A stretch of 64,000 bases of DNA from assembly GCA_903813345.2 (NCBI GenBank), contig CAIIXF020000001.1, positions 51,041,885 to 51,105,884 on the forward strand. The letters run 5' to 3'. Position 1 is the first letter of the stretch. Every line of letters begins with the position of its first letter. This DNA is from Owenia fusiformis. Taxonomy: Eukaryota; Annelida; Polychaeta; Sabellida; Oweniidae. Positions 27,201 to 37,276 of this stretch are shown piece after piece. The position numbers and the translations under genes are program-made. The notes beneath the pieces are model-generated. The model did not search any database. It saw only the letters and a program-made list of their open reading frames with translations, and was not told the DNA's origin.

Positions 27201-30200
27201 GATGCACTTTAGTTAAATACAATGTTGTGTCATAAAAGAACAACTTGTATTTTTACATCATATTTTATTAGTCAGTTATATGATAGCATATTTGCTCCCA
27301 TATTCTATCTTCGCTGATAAGTCTACTTGTGATCAAAGAGTAATAAAACCATAAACTCACCATTGTAGAGACTTATCAGAGAATATAGATAACAACCCAG
27401 GTGCTGAGGGGCGTAAGCCAGTCTAGAGATGAACCTCAATTAAGCAACACAACTAAAGTTTTCTGTTCAGTTTGTTAGCCAAAACATGCTAATTACCGAC
27501 TCTGATACCTATTAGTAACCAATCCACAAATCCTCTCAAAGCCAGCACAACAACATTTCCATTAGTGGTGTCAATTTACAACTTGGACATTAAATGATTA
27601 TCTGAGGGTTTTAACCGATTAAAGTTGATTCACTGACAGGAAGTTCAACTTGATGATTTCATACGAGATCTTGAAAATTGAAAAAAAAATTGTGTAACAT
27701 TCTTAAAATGAAATAAATAATATCTCAGGTTCCTTCCAAGGTTAAATGTTCCCATACACCTGATTTTTTACCTGTGTTTTCATGGTTGTAGAATATTACA
27801 TAGTATCTCAGCAATGGCGGATGGGGGTGGGGCTCACCCTAAGATGTAAAGATGGCCCCAGAAAAAAATATGTGCCCAAAATACACACTGTACTCCTGGT
27901 AATTTTCGTGCGCTACTATATTTCGTGCTTTTCGCGACTTTTGGAAAATTCGCTATATTAGCCGAGAAATTCAAAAAGTTCTAATTTGCAAAATATAATA
28001 CATGTAGTCGCTAAATTCTGGGGAATTTATTTCACTGAGTGTGGAGGATATTTTCATCCAGTTAGTATAAAAGGTAGGGACGTCACTGTACATTCTTACA
28101 TTCAGGTTCTGAATGATCGTTATTAATTCTCAGAAAATGGTTCAAGATGAAGCCAAAATCTTTTGGTCAATGGAAAAGTATAGCTGATATTGAAGTGGAA
28201 AGCATGGTTTTGCATGACAAATCCACTAAAACTCTTAAAAACGCACTTAAAGGAATTGCCAATTTGAAAAAGGATGTCACATATATGGGAAAATTGATAG
28301 CTGCAGAATTTAAAAATTTGAAATTAGTGAAATTTAATAGCCGTGAAATTTAAAAATCGCAAAAAACGTAAAATATGATAGCGTCAAATATTAGCTGGAG
28401 TACAATAGTTATTTGGATATGTCAACAATTCACCTAATATTCCCCTGTAAAAAGTGTTGTATCTCTAGGTACAGATGAAAAAAGATACTGTATTTATTGC
28501 AACAAGGACCTTTAATACAACCTAATCTAGCTATTGTTTATTTCAGTGTGTAAAACAGTATTTGTCTGTCATGATTGCTGAGGGAAATGTCCTGCTTATT
28601 ACATGCCCTGATGCTGCTTGTCTTAAACAAGGCAGAATGGAGGCTTCTGAGGTGAGAAATGAGAAATTAATCAGATATAGGCAGGTCACGACAACCTATA
28701 CACCTACTCTGCTTGCTCTAAGAATTAATGAAATTACTGACACAGACTGTGGGTAGAATGAATTTTAAAGTCATTGACATATTAACCAAGGTCTTTGTTA
28801 CAATATGAAATTAACCTGTTTGGAATTCTTTTTTCTATACCTCCAAATCAAATTTTTTGTGTCACCTCCAATAAGTGGTGACATGTTTTTAAAGCATCAT
28901 AACTTGAAAATAAATTCAGAATAATGGTCAGTAAATATCGAAAGACATGTCAAGAAAATCTACATATTTTTCATAACATGTTACTTTGACAACATATTTT
29001 AGTTCCTTTGTGTTGTATTTGTATTCTATTACTGTGTGTATAGCAAGTGGTCAAAAGTAGTCAAAATAAAACTGTTAAAACCCTTATACTGTGTGCAGCT
29101 AGCTGTCATGTTTTTTATGCCTTGTTTCTGTGAAATGTCACATGTAATCTCAAAAATGTGTTACTATTGAGATTGAAGAATAGGCAAATGTTGTTCTGCA
29201 AGTCATGTTCTGTTATGAAGGAGTTGACATTTAAATGGCACATAAACTAAGATTGTGAATTTTTTATTTAATTTACCTCGTCTTCCGTGTTTCATTTAAA
29301 AAAAGGCAATATGGGTTTAGTATATCTTGATTGACAGCTGACATTTCAAAGTAGTTAATTTTTAAATAACATATACTGTACTGTACATAATTAATCAATT
29401 TGCCACCTGTAAACTAAGAATGAAAATGCAGAATGGCATTTAATAGAAAATGTTAAAACCAGCCTAATATACAATATAAATTCCTCACATTCTAGATTGA
29501 TTAAAAAAAGTACATTTATCAGTACATTTACATCAGCATTCTACAACTTCATAATTGATGATCAACACTAAAAAATTTCCACTCAAAAATAAAGCTTGTA
29601 TGGGAGTACAGTTAAACTTGTAAAGTGGAATACCCCTAGAGGTGGAACTCTTCTGTAAGTGGAACTTACAAGACCAACTAGCTTATGTTAAATGAACCCC
29701 AATAAGTGGAACACCTCCCAAGTGGAGCATTTTTGATAAGTACCAAAGGTGTTCCACTTACAGAGGTTTTACTGTGTATTGATTTAAGATGTTTCATATC
29801 ATGTTCTTCAGATTCAAGCTCTGGTAAATGCAGAGGAATATGACAGATATCTGCGCTTGAAATTTGAAAGAGGTACAGTCACCACTATTATGTAATTTTT
29901 ACTTGCATTTAAAGACAGAAATCAGGAAATTAAAAGCAATAATGTACTTGTTAATAACCCTAAGGTAATGGCTTATAGCGATAAGTGTTCCACTGCTAAT
30001 TTGAATGCGTAAGAATTGCAAATGCCTTCGTCACATGCTAATATTTTTCTTCATGTTGCTATGGCAATTGTTCAAGGGGTACAACCATATAAGTGTCAGA
30101 CATTAATTGTTGTTGAAGAAGTTCTACAATATACACCGGGTAATTAACTAGTAGAAATGAAGTAATACTATTCAAGTAGTGAAATGATAGCCTCAAAACA

Positions 30201-33200
30201 ATCTAGGCTCTCATTAGGAGTAAGGAGAATAGATATTACTCTAAATTACATACAATGGCTCACCAAAAACAAAATTCATGAAATTGAAATTCTTGAAATG
30301 AAATGTGACAACTGTGCCATTAACTGCAAGTTAATGTACTCTTCATGTTTACCAAATTACGCCATTCACTGTGTTGCTATGGTAACCACAATTAGAATTG
30401 TATTGTGTAAAGTGATAAATGTAATATATAAAGTGAAGCCTAAAATCGGATCTTTGTCTTCATTATTTAGAGCATTAAATCACTGATACTTATGTGACAC
30501 CCAGTACTCTTCTTGATTGCTTTACTCAATGTTTTCAGAAGTTGCATTAGACCCTAATCGTACATTCTGTCCAGAAGCTGGTTGTGAGACAGTGTGCCAT
30601 GTTTGTTCAGCCAGCACTAGCGCTGCTAAGGTTGCTCCGGTGAAATGTGTAAATTGTCCAACTGTAAGTTTTGATTTATAGAAGTATATATTTAAAGAAT
30701 ATACAGTTAATGTGGTAATCTGTTTTGATTTAGACCTTCAGCATGTGTAGCATCTTTGTTTGAAGTTCAGGCGCAAGTTTAGACAATATTTTGGACTCAT
30801 CAATCCATGTCATGCTTATTTTCTTAAAAGTCCAACAGGTCTAACTTTTTCTATTTCAGGATGATTCTTTGATACTTTAGTTTTTTTTCAAACGGCAATA
30901 TTTATGGAGTGTATATTATATTATATATTTGATATGTGCAGCATGTGGTTGTTTGTGTTGTAGTGTGGGCTGCAGTTCTGCTCAGTATGTAAATCCAAGT
31001 GGCACGCCAACAAAACATGTGATGAGGTGTTTCTGAGTTCCACAAAGGAGGAACAAGGGTATGTAGAACAGAAAGTGTTATAATTTACATGACCTCACCA
31101 CAGGGGTGTGTACAGGGTGTTTCATATGTATGCACCCCCCTATCACCCTATCATGTTATATATCATTTTGTTACCAATGTAAAGTTACATAAGATTGGAA
31201 ATGTATCAAAGTATGTAGGTATGGGTTATTGAGAGAGCAATTTCTGGTTATTTTGAGGGTAATTTGAAGGACTTTATTTTCCATATTGCACATTTCTAGC
31301 AGTTGTCATCATGGCAGAGTTCAGTCCACATGTTTGTCACAGTTATGCACAAAGATATATTCCAAGGATTCATGCAGTGGCTTTATAGGGAGGCCAGGGA
31401 CCACAATACCACCTTATCACTAAAAATGGCCAGGGGACAAAGTGAACAGATCACTGGACTGGGTCCAAAAATGCACATGAAAACGCTTTTAAATGGCCCT
31501 GTACCCGCATACTTTGATACATCTTTCCATAAGGAACAAAATAATATATAACATGATGTGGTGGTAATGCCACATGTATGAGTTAAGAGGGGTGTACATA
31601 CATATGAAACACCCTGTAGAAACTGTTTCATTTTACATTACCTCACCACAAGGGTTATGTTGAAATTATTTTATCTTACATGACCTCACCACAGGGGTAT
31701 GTAGTAACTGTTTCATTTTACCCAGGGGATTGTTTTTGGAACTGCCATAATTTACTGTTTGCAAGCTGTTGCTCATGTATCAAAACGTGGGTAACGTTTT
31801 CATAGGAATTGTAAGTTACAATAGTACAGTACCAAAACACACTCAATGGTCCCTTCAAGGAGTTTAAATACAATGTCCAGGTGAGGTCAACATCCAGCTC
31901 TGTCCAGTCTGTCACATGCCTATATGGAGAAATGATGATTTTGGGCTTTTTCCAGAATCCCATTCAGTGCTGAAGAGGATGCTAATATAAAGCGCTGTCC
32001 AGTATGCCATGTGCCTATAGAAAGAAATGATGGTTGTGCTCAGATGATGTGTAAACGCTGTAAGCATGTATTCTGCTGGTATTGCCTAGCATCATTAGAT
32101 GTAAGTTGTTTCTTCATACTTCAATATTCAAATGTCTATTTCCAAACATTGTTCATGTTTTTCTACTTACATTCTTACATTAAGTATGAGCCATTTGTGG
32201 ATTAAGGGAAGTCATCAGAATGCAGTGCCAAATGTCATGCAAGAGACATTAACAAAAGAATGAGATGAAATTCAGTAATATATCTCAACCCTGTCTAATA
32301 TGAACACCTCTCAATGTGACTGCTGTTTGGTCTCATCTTTAATCTGCCTGTAAACTAGTAGTAGTGTTTGAATTAGACAGGTTTACTGTACATAAAAAGT
32401 ACTGTGTGTAAAAACTGCTAAAAGTTCACTTTTTGAGAGGCTCTAGTCCCATCAAGACGTTTTGATATTAATGCAATTGTAAACATAGGACTTGAAATGT
32501 TCTTACTTTTTGATGTTTTAATTTAAGATGTATTCAGACTTTTACTTGGTCATTAATGAAACTGAAATCTGCAATACTAGTAAACTTAATGGAGGCTTAC
32601 TCCAATGATAAGTGGCATATGCATTGATATACACATGCACTGTATCTGATTATTTACAATATTTGGCTGGTGGCTGTTCTGTTTGTAATATTGATGTACT
32701 CCTTGCAGGATGATTTTCTACTGCGTCACTATGACAGAGGTCCATGTAAGAATAAACTAGGCCATTCTAGAGCATCTGTTATCTGGCATAGAACACAGGT
32801 AGGTCCATGTAAGAATAAATTAGGACATTCTAGAGCATCTGTTATCTGGCATAGAACACAGGTAGGTCCATGTAAGAATAAACTAGGCCATTCTAGAGCA
32901 TCTGTTATCTGGCATAGAACACAGGTAGGTCCATGTAAGAATAAACGAGGACATTCTAGAGCATCTGTTATCTGGCATAGAACACAGGTAGGTCCATGTA
33001 AGAATAAACTAGGACATTCTAGAGCATCTGTTATCTGGCATAGAACACAGGTAGGTCCATGTAAGAATAAACTAGGACATTCTAGAGCATCTGTTATCTG
33101 GCATAGAACACAGGTAGGTCCATGTAAGAATAAACTAGGACATTCTAGAGCATCTGTTATCTGGCATAGAACACAGGTAGGTCCATGTAAGAATAAACTA

Positions 33201-35480
33201 GGCCATTCTAGAGCATCTGTTATCTGGCATAGAACACAAGTAGGTCCATGTAAGAATAAACTAGGCCATTCTAGAGCATCTGTTATCTGGCATAGAACAC
33301 AGGTAGGTCCATGTAAGAATAAAAAACTAGGACATTCTAGGGCATCTGTTATCTGGCATAGAACACAAGTAGGCCCATGTAAGAATAAATTAGGCCATTC
33401 TAGAGCATCTGTTATCTGGCATAGAACACAGGTAGGTCCATGTAAGAATAAACTAGGACATTCTAGAGCATCTGTTATCTGGCATAGAACACAGGTATAT
33501 TAATGATCTAAATATTGAAAGCATCTGCATTTAACTTTGAAATTAATATAATATGATTTTACACCTTTCTATTGACACATGTTTTATTAAATGATGATGA
33601 ATTTTACTTGTATACATCAATAGAATAAATGAAATAGATATAACAGATAGACCCAATCAACTGTAATAAATATAAGAATTAAATATGTTTCACTTTATAG
33701 TATTGATATAGTCTACAGTTATTGACCTCCCCAGAGATTGATAGTCAAAATTGTACTCCCATACTGTAAACCAAGACTGTATACTAGTATTGTTAACATA
33801 GGAGGGACATGACTATAAAATTTAATGTGTTGTGACTATTGATGACTTTATTTTCATAGAGTATTTAGATTATTAGATCATTTTTCATTATCAGGGGTTT
33901 CACTAGTTTCTCACAACAGGCTAAATAAATGAAAACTTCAGGCAAAATTAATGGAAATCATGAATTTAACATGGAAAAGTTTGAAAAGTCCCTTAAAACA
34001 ACAGGCGATTTTTATATGTGAAAACAACCGGTGAAAATTGCCTGTTGCCTGCTGCTAATGAAACCCCTGATTATTTTATCTGCAATTTGTTGTTGGTATA
34101 TTTGCTTTGAGTGTTGTGCCATGTATTCTATGATGGAATGTTTAAAAATCCAAATGACAAGATTTATGTTCATAGTCTTAGTTGTAACGCGGAATATGTC
34201 ATATATTCATGGTTGCGTGGTATTTGTGATACGGATGAATGTGCCATACTCACCTGCGGTATATGGCATATTCCGCAGGTGAGTATGGCATATTCCGCAG
34301 TGAATACTGTAGATTGGGTTAATTTGGCGCCCGCTTTAATTTGGCGAATTTGGCGAAATTGAAAAATTCGCCAATATAAATCTTCGCCAAAATTTAGAAT
34401 GAATCCCCGGGAATTATCTAGGGTATTTCGTCCAGTGTATTTAGGTCACTTCCGGTTAAGTTTTTTCCAAAAATATGAAAAAATGTCTCTCCTATATTGG
34501 CTTAGAACTGGTCAGTCACTCATTAATACTCAGGGAAAAGGTGATGTATAGTAGCAGCATCGATCGAGGTGCAAAATGTAAAGGATGATCTCACAAAAAT
34601 GTACAAACGTGGTGAATATCGCCAGTAGTCCTCAACTTTTGAGGACTTTTAAAAAATGAACATGCCCATTTACATAGTAATTCGCTAACAGCGCGCAAGT
34701 ATAACATTGTATTAAATTTTTTTGCATATCCGCCAAATTAAATAGCCGCCAATATGCCAAAAATGGCAAAATCGCCAAATTAAGTAGCGCCAAATTAACC
34801 CAATCTACAGTATGTGATATATTGATTTCAGTGAATACCGGATACTCACCGGCAGAATATATCATACTCATTTGCGGAATATGCCATATACCGCAGGTGA
34901 GTATGACATATACCGCAGGTGAAAACGTGATACAGAGAGCCTTGATTTGATTGTTTGCGAAAATCGACTCTAAATGTAAAACTATGCTTGATTACCAATA
35001 TTGTTAGTGCCTCGAGTACTAATATATGAATCCTTGATTTATTGAATAAGTTTATTACGTGATATTGCCGAGTGATACTTCTGCATTAGCTGATATATTC
35101 AATGCAGTTGAACTGTTGATTCAGTAATCATTATGATAAATTATGAACTTTTACCTGTTTTTTCATTCGATGCAATTGCGTACTTCCGTATCACATTCTC
35201 ATTGGTTAGTGAGTATGCCGTATACCGCAGGTGAATCTGTCATGCACCGCAAGTGAATATGCCATATTCGTTGGGGAATATGACATATATTTGTATCGTG
35301 TTTACCACGTAACATTAATTTACACTGTTTTTTTTTCAGGTTGTTGGAATATTTGCTGGCTTTGGCGTGCTGCTCCTTGTCGCATCTCCGTTCCTCCTTC
35401 TAGCAGCACCTTGTATTCTATGCTGTAAATGTAAGACTTGTAAATGTTGTGATGAAGACTCAGATGAAGTTGTGACGTGA
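24231..35480 (+). CDS. RNF144: RNF144-type RBR E3 ubiquitin ligase (complete, 8 coding exons)
   Basis: RING-between-RING ubiquitin ligase with a C-terminal membrane anchor. Exons: 24231-24368, 28547-28651, 29812-29872, 30539-30663, 30964-31058, 31956-32100, 32709-32798 (first donor) and 35340-35480. All phases fit, giving 299 residues (human RNF144A 292, RNF144B 303). RING1 starts at CKLC (residue 21) and runs through [13 protein letters not shown] and [11 protein letters not shown]. The IBR covers [14 protein letters not shown] to [19 protein letters not shown]2 is [19 protein letters not shown] then CKHVFCWYC, with predicted catalytic Cys 202. Then come [20 protein letters not shown] and a hydrophobic segment (about 254-278, [20 protein letters not shown]) followed by a Cys/Lys-rich tail ending DSDEVVT. 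The ATG at 24231 follows an acceptor at 24208, so an upstream 5' UTR exon is implied. I cannot decide between RNF144A and RNF144B. Exon 7 has an in-frame tandem array of its donor region, which could lengthen the protein by up to 232 residues. Confidence 0.93.
24369..24644. repeat. 69-bp x4 tandem duplication starting at the exon 1 donor
   Basis: Four almost identical 69 bp units start at 24369, 24438, 24507 and 24576; each begins GTATGTGCTACTTGC. The first unit begins exactly at the 5' splice site of RNF144 exon 1. The later junctions read CAG/GTATGT, a better donor consensus than the real ATG/GTATGT. Reading through one unit meets an in-frame TAG after 19 codons, so use of the later donors would truncate the protein. 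Confidence 0.9.
25411..26420. mobile_element. Tandem-repeat-containing element in RNF144 intron 1
   Basis: The left end TTATTATCGCACTTTG, with an inverted pair GCACTTTGAAAAAGTGC, is followed by a GGGCGGGCGTGTGGGCGTGC tract. Diverged core units of about 145-150 bp come next (anchors TTCAACTTGAAATTTTTACA and GGCGGCCATTTTGAATTTTTC). The layout is that of the pearl-like elements; the right boundary is uncertain. Confidence 0.55.
26547..26735. repeat. 37-bp minisatellite in RNF144 intron 1
   Basis: About five copies of a unit containing GCCTTATTATATGAACTTAA and GGTACACTCTTGTCA, one shortened. It has no coding potential and no obvious link to a splice site. Confidence 0.85.
27893..28400. mobile_element. 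Mariner-like MITE (CTCCTGG ends, TA target site), copy 1
   Basis: The ends are TA/CTCCTGGTAATTTTCG and CTAATATTAGCTGGAG/TA-like, with long imperfect inverted arms (about 100 bp) rich in TTTCGCGACTTTT and AAAAATCGCAAAAAACG words. It is 508 bp and lies in RNF144 intron 1, about 150 bp upstream of exon 2. The second copy is at 37277-37760. Confidence 0.65.
29609..29774. mobile_element. pogo/Tigger-like MITE copy
   Basis: The ends CAGTTAAACTTGTAAAGTGG and the complement of CAGTAAAACCTCTGTAAGTGG enclose GGAACACCTCC and TTCCACTTA words. It is 166 bp, in RNF144 intron 2, and ends about 37 bp before exon 3. The left TA is present; the right flank is TGTA. Confidence 0.55.
31057..31728. repeat. ~45-bp x4 tandem duplication at the exon 5 donor, split by a MITE
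   Basis: Four diverged units share GGGTATGTAG at the start and ACATGACCTCACCACAG at the end. The first includes the real 5' splice site of RNF144 exon 5 (GG/GTATGT at 31059). The second unit is interrupted after its TA by the element 31113-31616. The units run 31057-31100, 31101-31112 plus 31619-31653, 31654-31697 and 31698-31728. Confidence 0.8.
31113..31616. mobile_element. Mariner-like MITE (CAGGGTGTTTCATATGTA ends, TA TSD)
   Basis: The terminal inverted repeats are CAGGGTGTTTCATATGTATG and its near complement, flanked by TA on both sides. It is 504 bp, with only an unrecognised 82-codon open frame. It lies in RNF144 intron 5, within the splice-donor tandem repeat, so it arrived after that duplication. 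Confidence 0.8.
31872..31938 (+). pseudogene. Ghost duplicate of RNF144 exon 6 (RING2 start)
   Basis: Just upstream of exon 6, a 60-70 bp stretch reads in one frame [18 protein letters not shown], against [16 protein letters not shown] in the real exon. DNA words are shared (CTGTCCAGT, CATGTGCCTATA versus CATGCCTATA, GAAATGATG). After this the similarity stops and the intron continues to the true acceptor at 31955. It lacks the catalytic Cys part and a clear donor, so it is probably a decayed partial exon duplication. Confidence 0.7.
32709..33494 (+). repeat. Exon 7 plus its splice donor amplified 12 times in frame
   Basis: A 63 bp unit (GTAGGTCCATGTAAGAATAA onward to GGCATAGAACACAG) occurs 12 times, the first overlapping the 3' part of RNF144 exon 7. 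Each unit ends with a donor-like GT (32799, 32862, 32925, 32988, 33051, 33114, 33177, 33240, 33303, 33369, 33432, 33495). Ten have CAG before the GT and two have CAA. The frame is open through all units, each encoding [20 protein letters not shown] plus V. Differences are nearly all synonymous; exceptions are one Leu-to-Arg change and one inserted AAA codon. A stop follows directly after the last donor (33501). Confidence 0.95.
33892..34069. mobile_element. MITE family CAGGGGTTTCA, copy 1
   Basis: The ends are CAGGGGTTTCACTAG and TAATGAAACCCCTG, and the interior contains GCCTGTTGCCTGCTGC. ATTAT flanks both sides, suggesting a 5-bp target duplication. It is 178 bp, in RNF144 intron 7. The sister copy is at 37321-37490. 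Confidence 0.75.
34190..35290. repeat. CATATNCCGCAGGTGA repeat cluster around a MITE
   Basis: The word family TATGCCATATACCGCAGGTG occurs in direct and inverted copies at about 34240-34305, 34845-34925 and 35205-35285, on both sides of the element at 34307-34810. The outermost parts also look inverted to each other (GTATTTGTGATACGG / CCGTATCACATTC). This suggests one larger repeat broken up by later insertions. It is located in RNF144 intron 7. Confidence 0.6.
34307..34810. mobile_element. Mariner-like MITE (CTGTAGATTGGGTTAATTTG ends)
   Basis: The ends CTGTAGATTGGGTTAATTTG and its complement are flanked by TA on both sides. Multiple internal TTTGGCGAA/CGCCAAATT words continue the inverted symmetry. 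It is 504 bp with no coding capacity and lies inside RNF144 intron 7. Confidence 0.75.
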
Positions 35481-36526
35481 TACTCACCTGTGTTCAGAAT
35501 AATTTTGCATAAGATGTATAAGATATGGAATGTATCCACTGCAGGACTGTGTATACACAAATGAATGTGCAAAATACTTTGAAATGGACTATGGCATGTA
35601 ATAACTAATAACAGATCAGAGTTTTAATACTCTGCAGACAAATGAAATTTCTTTAGGCCTAGTGCCCAGGCAACTTGATCTCCATGACAGTGCAGACATA
35701 ATGCAGAGACAGAATGTACGAGATGGTATGAGACGTATATTATGAAATGAATGTTTATCAGTCAAATATCATGTGCAGAATGTGTGATATCATATGAGAC
35801 AAATATCATGTACAGAATATGTGATATGAGACAAATATCATATTCAGAATGTGTGATATCAGTCAAATATCAGACGTATATCGTATACAAAATGTATGAT
35901 GGAAGACAAATATTGTGTACAATGAATGACGCTAGACATATATCATGTACAGAATGTATGTCACAGGCCTTTGAATTTTTTACATGATCTTATTGTGTAA
36001 ATCTGTTGACACATTGCATGCTATTACATATATTAGTAAATATGTATTGGGCAAATGGATTCATATCGCAAACCTGGTGCTAATAGTTTACGAGGAGGTT
36101 CCCCACAATATTTGCAACCCAGCATATTTTGGACTATGTCATTTTGGATTGGTCATCTTATAGATACGAGATGAAGTGCTCAAAGGTCTTGAAATGTAAC
36201 ATTTCGCAGTACAGGAAACATTTGCCAAAGTGGCAGCACAAAACAAAAATTAAAAAGGTAGATCCGAGAGCCAGGTAATTATTTCAGTACTAATTTAGGA
36301 TTCAGAATAAATGAAAAGGGATTGTGTGATATTTTTGTAGTTTGCAAACTCCTCATAGATTCATTATCAGTTTTTGATGTCCTTAAAATTTGTCATCAAA
36401 ATTTGCTTCCGATGTGTTTCCAAATAAGGTACGTAGTTATTTCTGAGTTAACAGTGCAATAGTATTGCAGTAATTTCCATTCAAAATATTCATATAAAAT
36501 GTTTATTTCGGCAAACATCTCGATAA

Positions 36527-36928
36527 GGGAAGGCATCAAAAGATCAATGTCTGATAGAAAACTAAATAAATCTAGTTTGGGGGGGAGGGGTCAAAGCTAT
36601 TTCAGTTTGCTATCCGACAAATTTCAACATTTAAATTTTTTCTCAATTTCGACTCGAAATGCCTTGGAATGGTTTAAAAATAAAGACTTTACTGCCTTCT
36701 TTACCAAGATGCATGCAACATGGAATATTATGCCTATTGTTGGCACATGTTTTAAGAATCATAAATAAGTTATAGTACTGGCCCCATGAAAGTCCAAATT
36801 GAGTCGCTATTAAAACATGTGAAAAGTACGCGATCAACTTTCATTGTATTTAGTTTTGAGGGGGGGGTCCAACTCAAAACTAGATTTATTTAGTTTCCTA
36901 TCAGACATTGAACTTTTGATGCCTCCCC
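36527..36928. mobile_element. PIF/Harbinger-like MITE (TAA target duplication)
   Basis: The terminal inverted repeats are about 50 bp (GGGAAGGCATCAAAAG and GGGGAGGCATCAAAAG on the other strand, continuing through CTAAATAAATCTAGTTT). They are flanked by TAA at 36524-36526 and 36929-36931. A 3-bp TWA target is typical of PIF/Harbinger. It is 402 bp with no transposase. Confidence 0.75.
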
Positions 36929-37276
36929 TAACTCATGTGATGATTTATTACCTACAGTGCCATTGTGTGTTCTTTGAGAGTATTGCATGATTTGATTGGC
37001 TGCCTTGTTTTGCATCAATTCCCTGTACACACCTCATACCCCCTACCCACTGACAGAGGGAATGTGGGATACATACAGGGTCTTGGTGCAAGACCATCTG
37101 GCTGCCCTGATCTAAGTTCAAAATACTTGAGTAAATAATATCAAATAATTGTGGGGATTTTTTCTGCTGCTAGAGTTGAGCAACAGTTTGTTTAAAAAAG
37201 AAAAAAATCAGTTGATGGAGAGATATAAGTTATTATATATATATATGGTACACACTTTGATTTAATACATACTCTA

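Noticed and set aside
30184-30486. 100-codon open frame in RNF144 intron 3
   Set aside because: No recognisable domain, inside an intron. Two X-box-like GTTGCTATGG words (30056, 30372) are in repetitive context.
31303-31551. 82-codon frame inside the mariner-like MITE as a transposase
   Set aside because: Too short, with no DDE/D catalytic motif visible.
32739-33494. CRISPR-like regular repeat array
   Set aside because: The units are contiguous with no variable spacers and copy a coding exon; eukaryotic context.
32670-33503. Stand-alone 277-codon repeat protein gene
   Set aside because: The first part before 32709 is intron. The real exon starts at the acceptor 32708, and the frame is exon 7 plus its tandem copies.
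35751-35987. 78-codon frame after the RNF144 stop
   Set aside because: Arises from a degenerate tandem repeat in the probable 3' UTR.
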